Source: Flavivirga algicola (GTDB taxonomy: Bacteria; Bacteroidota; Bacteroidia; Flavobacteriales; Flavobacteriaceae). Taken from it: 64,000 nt of DNA. The stretch's first letter is position 1. Every line of letters begins with the position of its first letter. The position numbers and the translations under genes are program-made. Below the pieces are notes generated by a model. It saw only the letters and a program-made list of their open reading frames with translations. It was not told where the DNA came from and ran no database searches. The stretch lies in NCBI RefSeq assembly GCF_012910715.1, contig NZ_JABBHF010000001.1:503170-567169 (forward strand), in the 5' to 3' direction. Shown here one piece after another: positions 43,480 to 54,100 of the stretch.

Positions 43480-44628
43480 ATGACAAAAAACTCTTATGTC
43501 ATAATACTGCTATGGTTTAGCATGTATTATGGTTTCGGCCAAGTTGGTATCGGAACAACAACCCCTGACAATTCTGCTATTTTAGAACTTAATTCTACAA
43601 CACAAGGTCTCTTACTTCCAAGAATGACAGCTAATCAAAGAGATGCCATAGCGTCTCCCGCTGAAGGATTGCTTATATACAACCTGGATAGCAACTGTTT
43701 TCAATTTTACACTGGTACCGCATGGTCTAGTTGCTTAGGAGCGGCCGCGTCTGTGACAAACAGACTAGATTGTGGTTCGATTACTAGCCATGGAAGTTAT
43801 ATTGCTGGCAACCTATTGACTAATTCCAATACCATAACCGTAGATATCTTAGTCAATTCTATCGACACATATAGTATAACTACAAACACTGTTAATGGTT
43901 ATCGTTTTTCTGCTTCTGGAATATTTTCTTCATTAGGTGTTAACACCATAACATTAACAGGCTCTGGTACTCCAATAGCAAACCAAACCGATACATTTAC
44001 TTTAAACTTTGCAGGAACTAGTTTAACTTGCAATATTGATGTAACAGTAGCTCAAAATTTTGCCAATTGCCTCGATTATTTAAACGCCGGATTTACAACC
44101 GACGGTATTTACGCAATTGACCCCGATGGTACAGGGGGCAACCCTGCATACGATTGTTATTGCGATATGACTAACGATGGAGGTGGATGGACACTTGTTT
44201 TCAATCATAATCTTGCTGGAGGCTATTGGACAAATGACCTAGAAGCTTACGAGCATAATACAGGTTCTCCTGGTTTAACAACAAATAAATATTCGATATT
44301 AAGTAGATTGGATGACATAAAAAATAATACAGATTATGAATTCCGATTGCATTATCCAACTCTAAACCTTACCAATCATTGGTCGCAAACATTCGATCCC
44401 AGAAGCGGGCGATCTGGAACCAATCCCGTACCTGGGTACACTCCAATTAATATCGATATGCCCAATGGTGGTTGGGGAGGTCTTGAATTGTCTGGAAATA
44501 CAAATTATTTGGGAGGCAGTATTGGCTGGTTTTACTCATATTTTGCCATCGGTCATAACAACAATTGGTATAGTGGGATCCCTGCTGAAAATTCGGCTAC
44601 AGATCGTATACAATTATTTATCAGGTAA
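43480..44628 (+). CDS. Fibrinogen-like domain surface protein
   Basis: 382 residues. A signal peptide (ending FGQ) precedes a repeat-like head ([41 protein letters not shown]) common in flavobacterial surface proteins. A middle beta-domain is followed by a fibrinogen-like C-terminal domain from about residue 195 ([26 protein letters not shown]). That domain holds the CD.....GGGW signature of fibrinogen-like folds. No T9SS domain. Its job is unknown; fibrinogen-like domains usually bind carbohydrates or proteins. A strong bidirectional terminator follows. Confidence 0.85.
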   Translation: MTKNSYVIILLWFSMYYGFGQVGIGTTTPDNSAILELNSTTQGLLLPRMTANQRDAIASPAEGLLIYNLDSNCFQFYTGTAWSSCLGAAASVTNRLDCGSITSHGSYIAGNLLTNSNTITVDILVNSIDTYSITTNTVNGYRFSASGIFSSLGVNTITLTGSGTPIANQTDTFTLNFAGTSLTCNIDVTVAQNFANCLDYLNAGFTTDGIYAIDPDGTGGNPAYDCYCDMTNDGGGWTLVFNHNLAGGYWTNDLEAYEHNTGSPGLTTNKYSILSRLDDIKNNTDYEFRLHYPTLNLTNHWSQTFDPRSGRSGTNPVPGYTPINIDMPNGGWGGLELSGNTNYLGGSIGWFYSYFAIGHNNNWYSGIPAENSATDRIQLFIR

Positions 44629-44707
44629 TCTCTCTTTATGTTTATCAATATACTTTCACGGTGTAAATAATACTAAAAAAGGAAAGTTTTTAAATAACGA
44701 AATGCAA

Positions 44708-44760
44708 AAAAGTGAAATGTCGAAAAGAATTTACAACACTCTTTTCGGCATTTCACTTTT
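44708..44760. terminator. Bidirectional terminator between fibrinogen-like and acyltransferase genes
   Basis: A 20-bp stem (AAAAGTGAAATGTCGAAAAG and complement, one G-U pair) with a 13-nt loop, lying between convergent genes and followed by T-rich sequence on the plus strand. Confidence 0.82.
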
Positions 44761-44791
44761 CTTATTTTTATGAGAAGAAATCAAGCTTTTA

Positions 44792-45589
44792 CTACCACTC
44801 ACGCTTTTTATTAAGTTCCTCGAGTGCTTCCAGTTCCTTTTGAGGGATCACCTTTAAATATGATGGATGTTGTTCAATAGCATATTCAATTTTTTTTACA
44901 ATCTCATCGGTAGTTTCATTATCGTAATCAATCTCTAAAGGTTGTTTAATTTCAAAAGATTGTAAAATATTCTTCTTTTTAATTCGTAATCCTTTTTTAT
45001 CGAAAGAACGCCTAAAACCATCAATAACAATAGGAACTACAATTGGTTTATACCGCTTGATAATATGAGCTGTACCTTTTCTTATAGGTTTAAAGGGTGT
45101 TGTAGTTCCTTGAGGAAATGTGATAACCCAGCCATCGTCTAAGGCTTTACCTATGTTAGAAATATCGCTCATCTTAACTTGCCTGTTAACATCTTGCCCT
45201 TCAGATCTCCAGGTACGTTCTATACTAACAGAACCTACATAAGCTAATATTTTTGGTAACAGACCTGCTTTCATTGTTTCTTTGGCTGCTACGTAGTAAA
45301 TATTCAACTTAGGGTTCCACAAATACCCGACATTTTTTATAGAGTCTACACGGCCACTTAAACTAGCGTTAAAAACATGAAACATAGAAACGACATCGGC
45401 AAAGTACGTTTGATGATTCGAAATAAACAATACATTCGTATCTGGTAAACTTTTAATAATTTCGGAACCTTCTATCTGTAGCTCATTAAAACCTCTAAAG
45501 CGTCTATGGGTTAGCGCTCCCAGAATTCTAATAAGCCATTTTTTTAAAAATAATATGTGTCCGAATGGATTTCTTTTAAACAATCCCAT
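44792..45589 (-). CDS. 1-acyl-sn-glycerol-3-phosphate acyltransferase-like protein (PlsC)
   Basis: 265 residues. The acyltransferase core carries FISNHQTYFADVV in place of the usual NHx(4)D motif: His and Asp are here separated by five residues. FPQGTTTPF replaces the typical FPEGTRS, with Gln and Thr in place of Glu and Arg. VVPIVIDGFRRSF is the later conserved block. Phospholipid acylation is expected from the family, but these changes make the exact substrate uncertain. The NUDIX gene on the same strand begins upstream. Confidence 0.85.
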   Translation of the reverse strand: MGLFKRNPFGHILFLKKWLIRILGALTHRRFRGFNELQIEGSEIIKSLPDTNVLFISNHQTYFADVVSMFHVFNASLSGRVDSIKNVGYLWNPKLNIYYVAAKETMKAGLLPKILAYVGSVSIERTWRSEGQDVNRQVKMSDISNIGKALDDGWVITFPQGTTTPFKPIRKGTAHIIKRYKPIVVPIVIDGFRRSFDKKGLRIKKKNILQSFEIKQPLEIDYDNETTDEIVKKIEYAIEQHPSYLKVIPQKELEALEELNKKREW

Positions 45590-45639
45590 AAATCATACGT
45601 CAAATTGGTTGGTTTTGCAAAAGTAACAAAACTATTAAA

Positions 45640-46281
45640 CTAGATGTGTGGTTTTAACAAGTCTTTAATTTCACTTATCATCATGGCTGTCGCTCCCCAC
45701 ACAACATGACCGTTTAATTGAAATGCTGGAACCTCAACTTCCTCACTGTAAGAGGTTGACACCTTTCTGGTTACCAAGATACTGTCATCTAAGAGGTGTT
45801 GCAGATCTACTTCGATAATAGATTCCACTTCATCTTCTTGTTTATTAAAAATTGGTACATGCTTAGTAATTCCTAAGAAAGGTTGTACATAAAAATTACT
45901 CGGTGGGATATAAACCTGAGATAATTTTCGAATAACTTCTATAGTCTTTATTAGTACACCTACTTCTTCAAATGTCTCCCTTAAAGCTGCCGCTTCTAAT
46001 GAGATATCTTGTTTTTCCAGCTTTCCACCTGGAAATGCTACTTGTGCCGAATGCACCCCGTGATATGTTTTTCTTAAGATGAGGACTAATTTTGTTTGTT
46101 TACTGGTATCTGGATAAAACAATGCCAATACACCTGCTCTTTTTGCTTTTTTGATGGCTTCTTTTTGTTTTTCCATAAGGTCTCTTCGAAAGGGCGGGAC
46201 CATTTTAAAGTGTGACGATTCGGCTGGAAGCTTTATATTCTTTACTTTTGAAGTTAATTTTAAAAATTCATCAAAATTCAT
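45640..46281 (-). CDS. NUDIX hydrolase (CoA pyrophosphatase type)
   Basis: 213 residues from the ATG at 46281 (MNFDEFLKLTSKV); a longer frame would overlap the divergent gene. The Nudix box is FPGGKLEKQDISLEAAALRE TFEEVG (written in two parts), with the UPF0035/CoA signature nearby (LILRKTYHGVHSAQVAFPGG). It probably cleaves CoA or related nucleotides. The divergent peptidylprolyl isomerase gene starts only 4 bp away. Confidence 0.93.
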   Translation of the reverse strand: MNFDEFLKLTSKVKNIKLPAESSHFKMVPPFRRDLMEKQKEAIKKAKRAGVLALFYPDTSKQTKLVLILRKTYHGVHSAQVAFPGGKLEKQDISLEAAALRETFEEVGVLIKTIEVIRKLSQVYIPPSNFYVQPFLGITKHVPIFNKQEDEVESIIEVDLQHLLDDSILVTRKVSTSYSEEVEVPAFQLNGHVVWGATAMMISEIKDLLKPHI

Positions 46282-46285
46282 ATTT

Positions 46286-46987
46286 ATGAAGCTTGTATTT
46301 TTTTTGTGTCTTTTTTTTCTATTTCTGAATTGTGAAGATAAACAAACTAAAAAGAAAGTTATCCCTAAAGCTACAGTAACAGAAAAGAAAAAAACAGTTA
46401 AAAAAGATACTGTTATAGAACCAGAAAGGGAATTTCCTAAATTAAATTCAAAAAGTGCTATGGCTTTTTTTCTGGAATATGACAAGCATCATAAAGAAAA
46501 TAAAGTACGCCTTACTACAGATTTTGGAACCATTGATATTTTACTGTATAACGAAACAAAGTTTCATCGTTCTAACTTTATTTTCTTAACCAAACAAAAA
46601 TATTTTAACGATACACAATTTTACAGAGTTATTAATAATTACATTGTTCAAGCTGGCAACAGCGATGATAGAAAAACGGCCAGAAAGCGTGCCCATATTG
46701 GGAGGTACTTATTACCGCCAGATACAAAACGTGGTTTTAAACACGACAGAGGTGCAGTATCAATGCCCAGTAGTGAAATTAACAATCCTTATAAATTAGC
46801 ATCTCCTTTCGAGTTCTTTATTGTACAACAAAAGGGAGGCGCCCATTTTTTAGATGGAGATTATACCATTTTTGGAAAGGTGGTAAGGGGCATGGACGTG
46901 GTAGACAAAATTGCAGCTGTTGAAACCGATGATGGTGACTGGCCTGATAAAAATATTTATATCAGAAACGCCGAAATTATAAATTAA
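46286..46987 (+). CDS. Peptidylprolyl isomerase (cyclophilin-type) lipoprotein
   Basis: 233 residues from the ATG at 46286. The signal peptide ends in a lipobox-like FLFLNC, so it is likely anchored to a membrane. A Lys-rich linker precedes the cyclophilin-like domain from about residue 75 (VRLTTDFGTIDILLY, FHRSNFIFLTKQKYF, FYRVINNYIVQAGNS, SPFEFFIVQQKGGAHFLDGDYTIFG in two parts). It would assist folding in the envelope. The start is 4 bp from the divergent NUDIX start. A TACTTTTG box (46243-46250) lies inside the NUDIX gene. Confidence 0.92.
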   Translation: MKLVFFLCLFFLFLNCEDKQTKKKVIPKATVTEKKKTVKKDTVIEPEREFPKLNSKSAMAFFLEYDKHHKENKVRLTTDFGTIDILLYNETKFHRSNFIFLTKQKYFNDTQFYRVINNYIVQAGNSDDRKTARKRAHIGRYLLPPDTKRGFKHDRGAVSMPSSEINNPYKLASPFEFFIVQQKGGAHFLDGDYTIFGKVVRGMDVVDKIAAVETDDGDWPDKNIYIRNAEIIN

Positions 46988-47051
46988 TCAATACTTCTAA
47001 AAAATTCAATTTAATTTAGTGAGGTTATCTCTTTACCTATTTAAAATTTCC

Positions 47052-48575
47052 TTATTCCACCTCAACCACTACCCTCCGGTAATCATTAAGACTAACAATT
47101 TCATTCCGGTCTTTAACTTCTAAAATAAGATGTATTGTTTTACCTTTTGAATCGGTTGGTATCTTTAAACTAATAACAGGTTTGCAACTCTCCGCAATAT
47201 TAACATTCTTTTTATAAGTCCCTGCCTCGGGATACACCCACCAATTATAGATTAGACCATCGCCATCTGGGTCTGTAGAATCTGAAGCATCTAGGGAAAG
47301 TATCTCTCCAGATTTTATTTTTCTATAATAAATCTTCTCTGAACGCTCTCCATCAATGGCTATTATCGGATTGTGATTAGCGTCTTTAAATGACTTTACA
47401 CACCAATCCATTCTAGCTTTAAAATCATTAAAAAATGCCTGTCGCCAGCGCCATATAGGTGTATAAATATTATTGTATATGGAATCTGTTTCGGTATCTA
47501 TCCATGTATCGGCGATTTCTGTATAGACATAGAAATCCCCATAATTCAATTCATCTTTTTTAATTGTTGAATTTTTAGACCACACATTTTTCTTTTTAGT
47601 TGAAGTAAAACGACCACTCCATCCACCCCAAGAAGGATAATCTACATTGGATAATCCCTGATGAATTAATCCCAACCAAGGAATCGTTCCCCCCCCTTCT
47701 AATGCCCCAACATAGCCATCTTCCATTTGGCGTATAGGCCAAAGTGCACCTAATACGCCATGATTTCCTTTAATATGCTCTAGTGCCCACTGATGCTGTC
47801 CTACTGGAGAATAGGCATATGGTTTCCATGTATATGGCCCCATATTGCCTGGGTCTGGAGACTTCCAATTTACAGGTCCACCATAACTGTATGTTTGATA
47901 ATTACTCCTTACCCAGTGTATATCGGGATACCTATTGCAAATCCAAGCACCCGCATTATCTTGAGCACCATTTTCAAACACTCGAACTTTTACAATGAGC
48001 TTTTCTAATTCTTCCTTGGTATGCGTAGCCTCGTAATTTAGTAACGCTTGAGCCAAAGTATTTGAGCCTGCATTAACCACAATATAAAGCGGGCGCGCAT
48101 CTTCTTTTTCCAAACATTTCATTAAGTGCTGAGAACCTTCCGTTTTTAAACCTATTCCTGTTGCTTCAATGCCATAACCTGTTTGCCCTGAGTATACAAT
48201 GGAATGTAAATAATCGGTACTTGGCCAGCCGTTCACATGCATAGATAGATTTTCAACGACCTGACCATAGCCATCAATAATTTTGTGAAATAATTCAGGA
48301 TGCAGGACTCGTTTATAAGGATTTTTGACAGATGGTTTTAAATACCATCCTGTTACGGCAATTAAACCTTCTAAGTCAAATTCGTTGGCATACATGAGCA
48401 AATGAACAATCTGTTGTTCTTCATCAGGTTCATTTCCCATATCTGCCAGCACCACTAAACGGGGTTTTTCTTGTGCTATTAATGGTGACATTAACCATAA
48501 TACAGAAGAAAAAAAGTATACTAGAACACCCCTATTCTTTCCTGAACAAATCTGTTTTAACAAAATTCTAATCAT
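47052..48575 (-). CDS. DUF1593 nucleoside hydrolase-like protein with Sde182-type C-domain
   Basis: 507 residues. After a signal peptide (SPLIAQ), the N-terminal DUF1593 domain begins LVVLADMGNEPDEEQQIVHL, an Asp-rich segment like the metal site of nucleoside hydrolases. It also contains YIVVNAGSNTLAQAL. The C-terminal 90 or so residues (KSGEILSLDASDSTDPDGDG, VNIAESCKPVISLKIP) form the Ig-like domain found after it in cellulose-binding Sde182. These proteins cluster with polysaccharide-degrading enzymes; the substrate is not proven. It is the last gene of the GH2/GH43/GH95 cluster. Confidence 0.9.
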   Translation of the reverse strand: MIRILLKQICSGKNRGVLVYFFSSVLWLMSPLIAQEKPRLVVLADMGNEPDEEQQIVHLLMYANEFDLEGLIAVTGWYLKPSVKNPYKRVLHPELFHKIIDGYGQVVENLSMHVNGWPSTDYLHSIVYSGQTGYGIEATGIGLKTEGSQHLMKCLEKEDARPLYIVVNAGSNTLAQALLNYEATHTKEELEKLIVKVRVFENGAQDNAGAWICNRYPDIHWVRSNYQTYSYGGPVNWKSPDPGNMGPYTWKPYAYSPVGQHQWALEHIKGNHGVLGALWPIRQMEDGYVGALEGGGTIPWLGLIHQGLSNVDYPSWGGWSGRFTSTKKKNVWSKNSTIKKDELNYGDFYVYTEIADTWIDTETDSIYNNIYTPIWRWRQAFFNDFKARMDWCVKSFKDANHNPIIAIDGERSEKIYYRKIKSGEILSLDASDSTDPDGDGLIYNWWVYPEAGTYKKNVNIAESCKPVISLKIPTDSKGKTIHLILEVKDRNEIVSLNDYRRVVVEVE

Positions 48576-48700
48576 AACTCATCGCACAATAATTTTGTTA
48601 TTCTCTTATTTCAACATATAAATACCTGAATCCGACACCTTTTTAATCCCATTTAAATTAAGTTGACACTGTATTTTAATTTCCTAATACTATCCTCGTT

Positions 48701-51178
48701 TTACCACGTTAATTCAATTGTTTTTGTTTCGCCTGCTTCAAAATCTACTGGAAATGTATCTCCATTTGGACTAATGACCTTACCATTAACTTTTGCCGAT
48801 ATTATTGTTTTGCGTAACTGAAACGTAATACTTTGTTGCTTTCCACTTGATACTTTTGCTGTCATGGTTTTGCCATCCATATCCCACTCTAAGTTTTCTA
48901 CTTTAGCTTGTGTTCTACATAAAACACCTGAAATACTGCCTTTTGAAAGCTTTTCGGATAATGCGGGCAGGAACTCAATAACGCCTGGTTTTGAAAATAC
49001 CAACATTTCCATAATCACAGATGGAATAGAATGAAGCGCATCGGTATTATAAATAACTCCTGGATTGTGTGAGGTTACCAAACTATTGTACAGGTAATCG
49101 TTTTTCATTAGAAATAACAAATTACCATACACTAAATCGGCCTTTTTTAAGCGCGTTGCTATAAGTGCGGTATGTGCTAATCCGTGAGCACTACCGTTTC
49201 CTCTTCCTCGCTTTTCAATAGCAACATTTGCAGCCTTAAAAAGTGTTTCTTTTTCTGGTGAAATTTCTAGTCCTGGCCATACAGGATATAGATGCGATAT
49301 ATGCCTATGGTTATAATATTCCCCTAAATTTGGATGCGCCCATTCTTTTAAGGCTCCATCATCATTAATTAAATAGGGTGGCAATTTCTGTAACATGTCC
49401 TTCCAGAGCGTAACTTTTTCTTCCTTTAAATTCAATTCATTATTAATAGTAATTAAGTTAGTAAGTAATTCCCGAATTACCGCAATATCCATAGTAGCAT
49501 TTGCAACCGCCCCCATGCGTTCACCATTTGGCAATACAGCATTATTTTCAGGAGAATAAGATGGTCCTATTAAGTACTTATCATTTTCATCATACATATC
49601 CAGAAAATCTTCATAGAACAAAGCGGTTTTCTTCATCATAGGATAAAGCCTATTCAACAAAAAAGCTTTGTCTCCTGTACATTGATAGTATTCAAAACAA
49701 GGTAAGAGCAACCATTCGGCACCTGCTGTCCAATAATTGCCTGGCCAGTTACCAAAATGTGTATGGAAATTGTGCCTACCTGATGTTCTGGTTCCAGAAA
49801 CATAACCTCTACAGCCAAATAGATTTTTCGCATTGACTTCCCAATCTGGGGCAATGCGTTCCAATAGTGTCATATAGCTATCTATAGCTTCTTTTTGATT
49901 AGCAAGGTTTGCAGCTGAAATTTGAAGATTAACATTGGCATCTAAGGTAAAATCGCCAGACCACCTTGGTCTCCAGCTTCCATTCCAAATCCCCATCAAA
50001 TTGGGTGGGTTCTTTCCGCTACTGGAAATTAGTCCATAGATACCCATATTGAACACTTTCTCCAGGAGATATGTGTTAATAACATCTTGCTGTTTTTGTC
50101 CAGTAATCAATGCTTCGTTAGATCCGTCTGAGAAACCTGTTTTATCCAAGTTTAATGTGACACGATTAAACATTTCTCCGTGTACCTCAGCATGTTTTTT
50201 TAAAAGAATATTATAAGGAGGCATACTTTCAATGGTCTTTCTTGCATCTGCAATAACCGATTTTGAGTAAGGTTCCACAGGCATTACTTTTGCCAAAACT
50301 TCAACCTCATCTGCGTCTTCAATAATTATTTCATCTCCTTTGGTAGTAAGCACACCACCTTTATTTTTAATATATACAAGCACTTCATAACCTCTGTCTA
50401 TTAGCTGGTATTTGCTTCGAAAAGACAGCCAATTACTCGTTATTTTGCTTTCTGGATCCTCTATTAAAGGGGTGTTAAGTTGTTTCCACCTATCTGGAAA
50501 CAACATTTTTATATTTTTCTCAATGCCTGATTCTTTATCTGCTTTGGATTGGTTTTCATCAAATTGATGTGCCAAAGCAAAAGAAACTGTAACATTTTTT
50601 TCTTTATTACTTATAATTTGGGTCGCTATCACATTATCTGATCGTGATACAAAAGAAGTTCTTCTATATTGAGAATCGCCTGCATTCCATCGTATCATAA
50701 TTTCACCATTTTCATAGTTTAAGCTTCGTTCATAGTTTGAAACTTCACCTTGAAACTTTTGATTTAAGTTCAATACACAGGCAGGATGGTAAGGATCTGT
50801 CCATAAAATATCCTGATACCCCCTGGTTTTAGCATGTGTTAATATGTCACTTTTAGCTTCGGCATATTTTTCAGCTTTAATTAACTGTTTTGCTTTGGAC
50901 ATAATATCACCAATATCTGGTGGTTTAACACTTTCTGTCCCTATATATTCATATAGAAACTCATGATTGAAAATAATTTTTTCGTCCTGCGGATTTCCAT
51001 GAACCATGATGCCCATTTCTCCGTTACCACTTACCAAAGCATCTTGCCAACGGGATGCTGGTGCTTCGCTGGTATTGTTTTTTTGCTGTACTTTGGCTTC
51101 TTTTTTAGTACTGTTGCAGGACGCCAATAATTGAATTACAAAAACAGCAAAAACAACTTTTATAAAACTGATTTTCAT
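48701..51178 (-). CDS. GH95-family glycoside hydrolase lipoprotein
   Basis: 825 residues with a lipobox ending in ASC (Cys20), so cell-bound. The N-terminal sandwich (about 40-300) has SRWQDALVSGNGEMGIMVHG. The helical barrel includes RWSGDFTLDANVNLQISAAN (N-x-N of the GH95 site) and YYNHRHISHLYPVWPG. The usual QIDGN block near the C-terminus is replaced by VIYNTDALHSIPSVIMEML, although an Asp is retained. Substrates of the family are alpha-L-fucosides and alpha-L-galactosides. The enzyme lies between GH43 and DUF1593 genes. Confidence 0.87.
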   Translation of the reverse strand: MKISFIKVVFAVFVIQLLASCNSTKKEAKVQQKNNTSEAPASRWQDALVSGNGEMGIMVHGNPQDEKIIFNHEFLYEYIGTESVKPPDIGDIMSKAKQLIKAEKYAEAKSDILTHAKTRGYQDILWTDPYHPACVLNLNQKFQGEVSNYERSLNYENGEIMIRWNAGDSQYRRTSFVSRSDNVIATQIISNKEKNVTVSFALAHQFDENQSKADKESGIEKNIKMLFPDRWKQLNTPLIEDPESKITSNWLSFRSKYQLIDRGYEVLVYIKNKGGVLTTKGDEIIIEDADEVEVLAKVMPVEPYSKSVIADARKTIESMPPYNILLKKHAEVHGEMFNRVTLNLDKTGFSDGSNEALITGQKQQDVINTYLLEKVFNMGIYGLISSSGKNPPNLMGIWNGSWRPRWSGDFTLDANVNLQISAANLANQKEAIDSYMTLLERIAPDWEVNAKNLFGCRGYVSGTRTSGRHNFHTHFGNWPGNYWTAGAEWLLLPCFEYYQCTGDKAFLLNRLYPMMKKTALFYEDFLDMYDENDKYLIGPSYSPENNAVLPNGERMGAVANATMDIAVIRELLTNLITINNELNLKEEKVTLWKDMLQKLPPYLINDDGALKEWAHPNLGEYYNHRHISHLYPVWPGLEISPEKETLFKAANVAIEKRGRGNGSAHGLAHTALIATRLKKADLVYGNLLFLMKNDYLYNSLVTSHNPGVIYNTDALHSIPSVIMEMLVFSKPGVIEFLPALSEKLSKGSISGVLCRTQAKVENLEWDMDGKTMTAKVSSGKQQSITFQLRKTIISAKVNGKVISPNGDTFPVDFEAGETKTIELTW

Positions 51179-51190
51179 GATTTTATATTT

Positions 51191-54100
51191 TTATTTCTTT
51201 TCTATCCAATCAAAATCGACATAAGCGCCTTTATTAGATTCCGCAAACAAACCAATATACACACCAGTAAAACCTCCTGCAGTTTCCGAGCTTAAATATC
51301 TAGTATCTAATTCGCCAAGCATCTTGTAATTATTCCCATCGGTTGAATATGAAAATTTATAATACCTTGCTGTGGTTTCTACTTTTAGATATACTTTATT
51401 TTGAGCAAAATCTATTTCTGACACATTGAAATCCAGATTTCCTAATTTAGAACGAAGCACCAACTTTTGCTGTCCTTTTGAACGTTTTATCATAACATCG
51501 TAATGGTGCAGATTGTTCATAAAAACACTCAACCCCGTACTAATGTCCTTTTTGGAACCGTCTAATTCAAGTAAGATAGTAATCGATGATTCTGAATTGG
51601 TTTGCCGTTGTCCAATGAAAGTTGGCGAACCAATATCGTCTAATTTTACTTTGGTTCCTTTTAGCCTTAAATATCCTTTTCTTGCCGAAAGTGAGTAATT
51701 AGCTTCTTCTGGATTTCTTATAAAATTCCAGTCTAAATCCAACGGACCATCTAAATCATCCTTGGTGGTTTTTTTTAGAAATGGTTTTAAAGGCAACGTA
51801 GGCGTTTTCATGTCTATAGCTATACTACCAGTACCATTAATTACAGGCCATGTATTTTTCTCCCAACTTACTGGTGCTAAACATGTTTCACGACCCATCA
51901 CATGATGACGGTATACTACAGGCCTAAAACCAAGAATTACTGCCCACCAAGAGCCATCATGTGCTTGAACAAAATCGGCATGCCCTGTACCTTGAATAGG
52001 ATTTCTTTTAGTAGGTTCATCGGCATGGGTTAGAATAGGATTTGCGGGGTTTGAAGTATAAGGTCCATAGAGGTTTTTACTTCTCGCAATCGTTACTTTG
52101 TGCCCGTATTGCGTACCTCCTTCGGCTACTATCATATAATAGAATCCATCTTTTTTATAGATATGGGGCGCCTCTGGAAAACGTCCGCCAGTACCTTCCC
52201 AAACATTTCTAACTTCCGAAAGGTTTTTTCCAGTTTTAAGGTCTATCTCAGCCATAATTAAAGCACTTCCGTTTGAGGTCGTTACATGGCATTTACCATC
52301 CTCCCAATATAATGAAGGGTCGTATCCTTTTATTTCTAACCAAACAGGTTCAGACCATTCGCCCGAAGGGTTATCCGTGTACACAAGAAAATTACCATCT
52401 CCCGTAACGTTTGTGGTTACCATATAAAAAAGGCCGTCGTGATATCGTAACGTAGGGGCATAAATACCTCCCGACGCTTTACAACCTTCCAAATCCACTT
52501 GAGATTTACGGGTTAAGGCATGTCCTATTTTTTTCCAATTAATTAAATCGCGACTATGAAAAATGGGAACTCCAGGAAAATACTCAAAAGTACTTGTTGC
52601 CAAGTAATAATCTTCTCCTACCCTACAAACACTTGGGTCTGGGTAAAACCCAGGTATGATTGGGTTTTTAAATCCTGAATTGGCTTTTTTCTGTGCTTCG
52701 TAAAGCGATTTGGGACTGATTTTTCCATTTAAAGACTCAACAGTAATCAATGTTTCAGAACGATTGCTTTCTGAACCATTAATAATAAATTTACCATCAT
52801 TTGCACTAACGCCTGCGATGATACTTGATGGATAAGAAATATGATGGTCTATTCTATCGGTTTTGTTCCAAGGCCAGTGTTTAAAGAGTTCCTTGGTACC
52901 TTTTACATCAGTAGATTCTATATTCCACCATACATTATTTATACTGGTATGGGGAAAATTACGCGGCGCTCCACCTCCGTAAATAAACCTTAAACCTGTA
53001 ATCTCTTCAAATAAATTATGGGATGCAGGCCCATAAGTGTAGTGTGCAAATCCATGAAAGTCAAAATCGCCTTCGCTTTCCATCTGTTTGTCCATTGTTA
53101 TTTTTCGGAAAACATTTCTAGTGGCATTCCCTTCACCACTCAATACATGTGAAAAATTCATTTGAATATTCACATTTTGAATAAGGTTATCTGAAGCATG
53201 CGCGTATACCTTAATACCAGAGTGTCCGTGTTTACCTGTAATAAAAATAGAGTCTAAAGTAACATTCTTACTGTCTTGCAAATAAATAGGGTTGGTATAA
53301 TTGTCTATGGTAACATTCTTCATCCAACCATGTGCCACTCTACAAAAATTGACTGCGTTCCAACCATAATCCACATCTCTATTAGCGTGATGTTTGTAAT
53401 TACCATCCCAAGCTGAAGCAAAACGAAGGTTTTCTATTCCCACATTGCGCACCATAGGGGCCGATAATAGCATAGGCTGAAATTCCATATCAATATCCAT
53501 AAGCAAAGGCTGACGTAATAAAATCTGGTCGCCAGATATAATACGTTCTATTTCTACCAGAGCCTGAAATGATGCTACGCCTTCTTTCTCTGCTCTGTTA
53601 GCCGATTCTAAATCTGGTGTTAATTCTACATCAGTATAATTAAGTACTTTTTTTATAAGTTTATTGCTACCATTGGTATTGTACATAGCTAACAATACCA
53701 CATCACCTGCTTTTAAAGCGGTAGTGTTTTTTACTCTTAAATTTTTACTCCCTTTAACTGCTTTGTGCGTTACGCTAGTAAGTTTAGGAGCTTCATAAAT
53801 TTTTTGCTCACTCTTTTTACTAATTTTTGCGCCATTATATTTTAATGGTGCAGCTCCCCAAAAATGGTCTACACCCTGTATTTTATATCCGTATCGAATT
53901 AATGTTGGAGATAGCCACGGATTAGGCTCTTTATTTAATAGACTTGTGGAATTATAAAAAATAGTACCTTCCTCTCCTTGCCCTTCTCCGCGTATGACGA
54001 TATTATCGTAGTCTATCTTTAAAAAATCTACGTTATTTGGATTGGTATTGAATGTATATTTCCCTTTAGGAAAGTATAGTACTCCTCCTCCATTTTTTCC

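Noticed and set aside
46151-46285. Upstream extension of the peptidylprolyl isomerase and the matching extension of NUDIX to 46485
   Set aside because: Both would run through the opposite gene; clear lipoprotein and NUDIX N-termini begin at 46286 and 46281.
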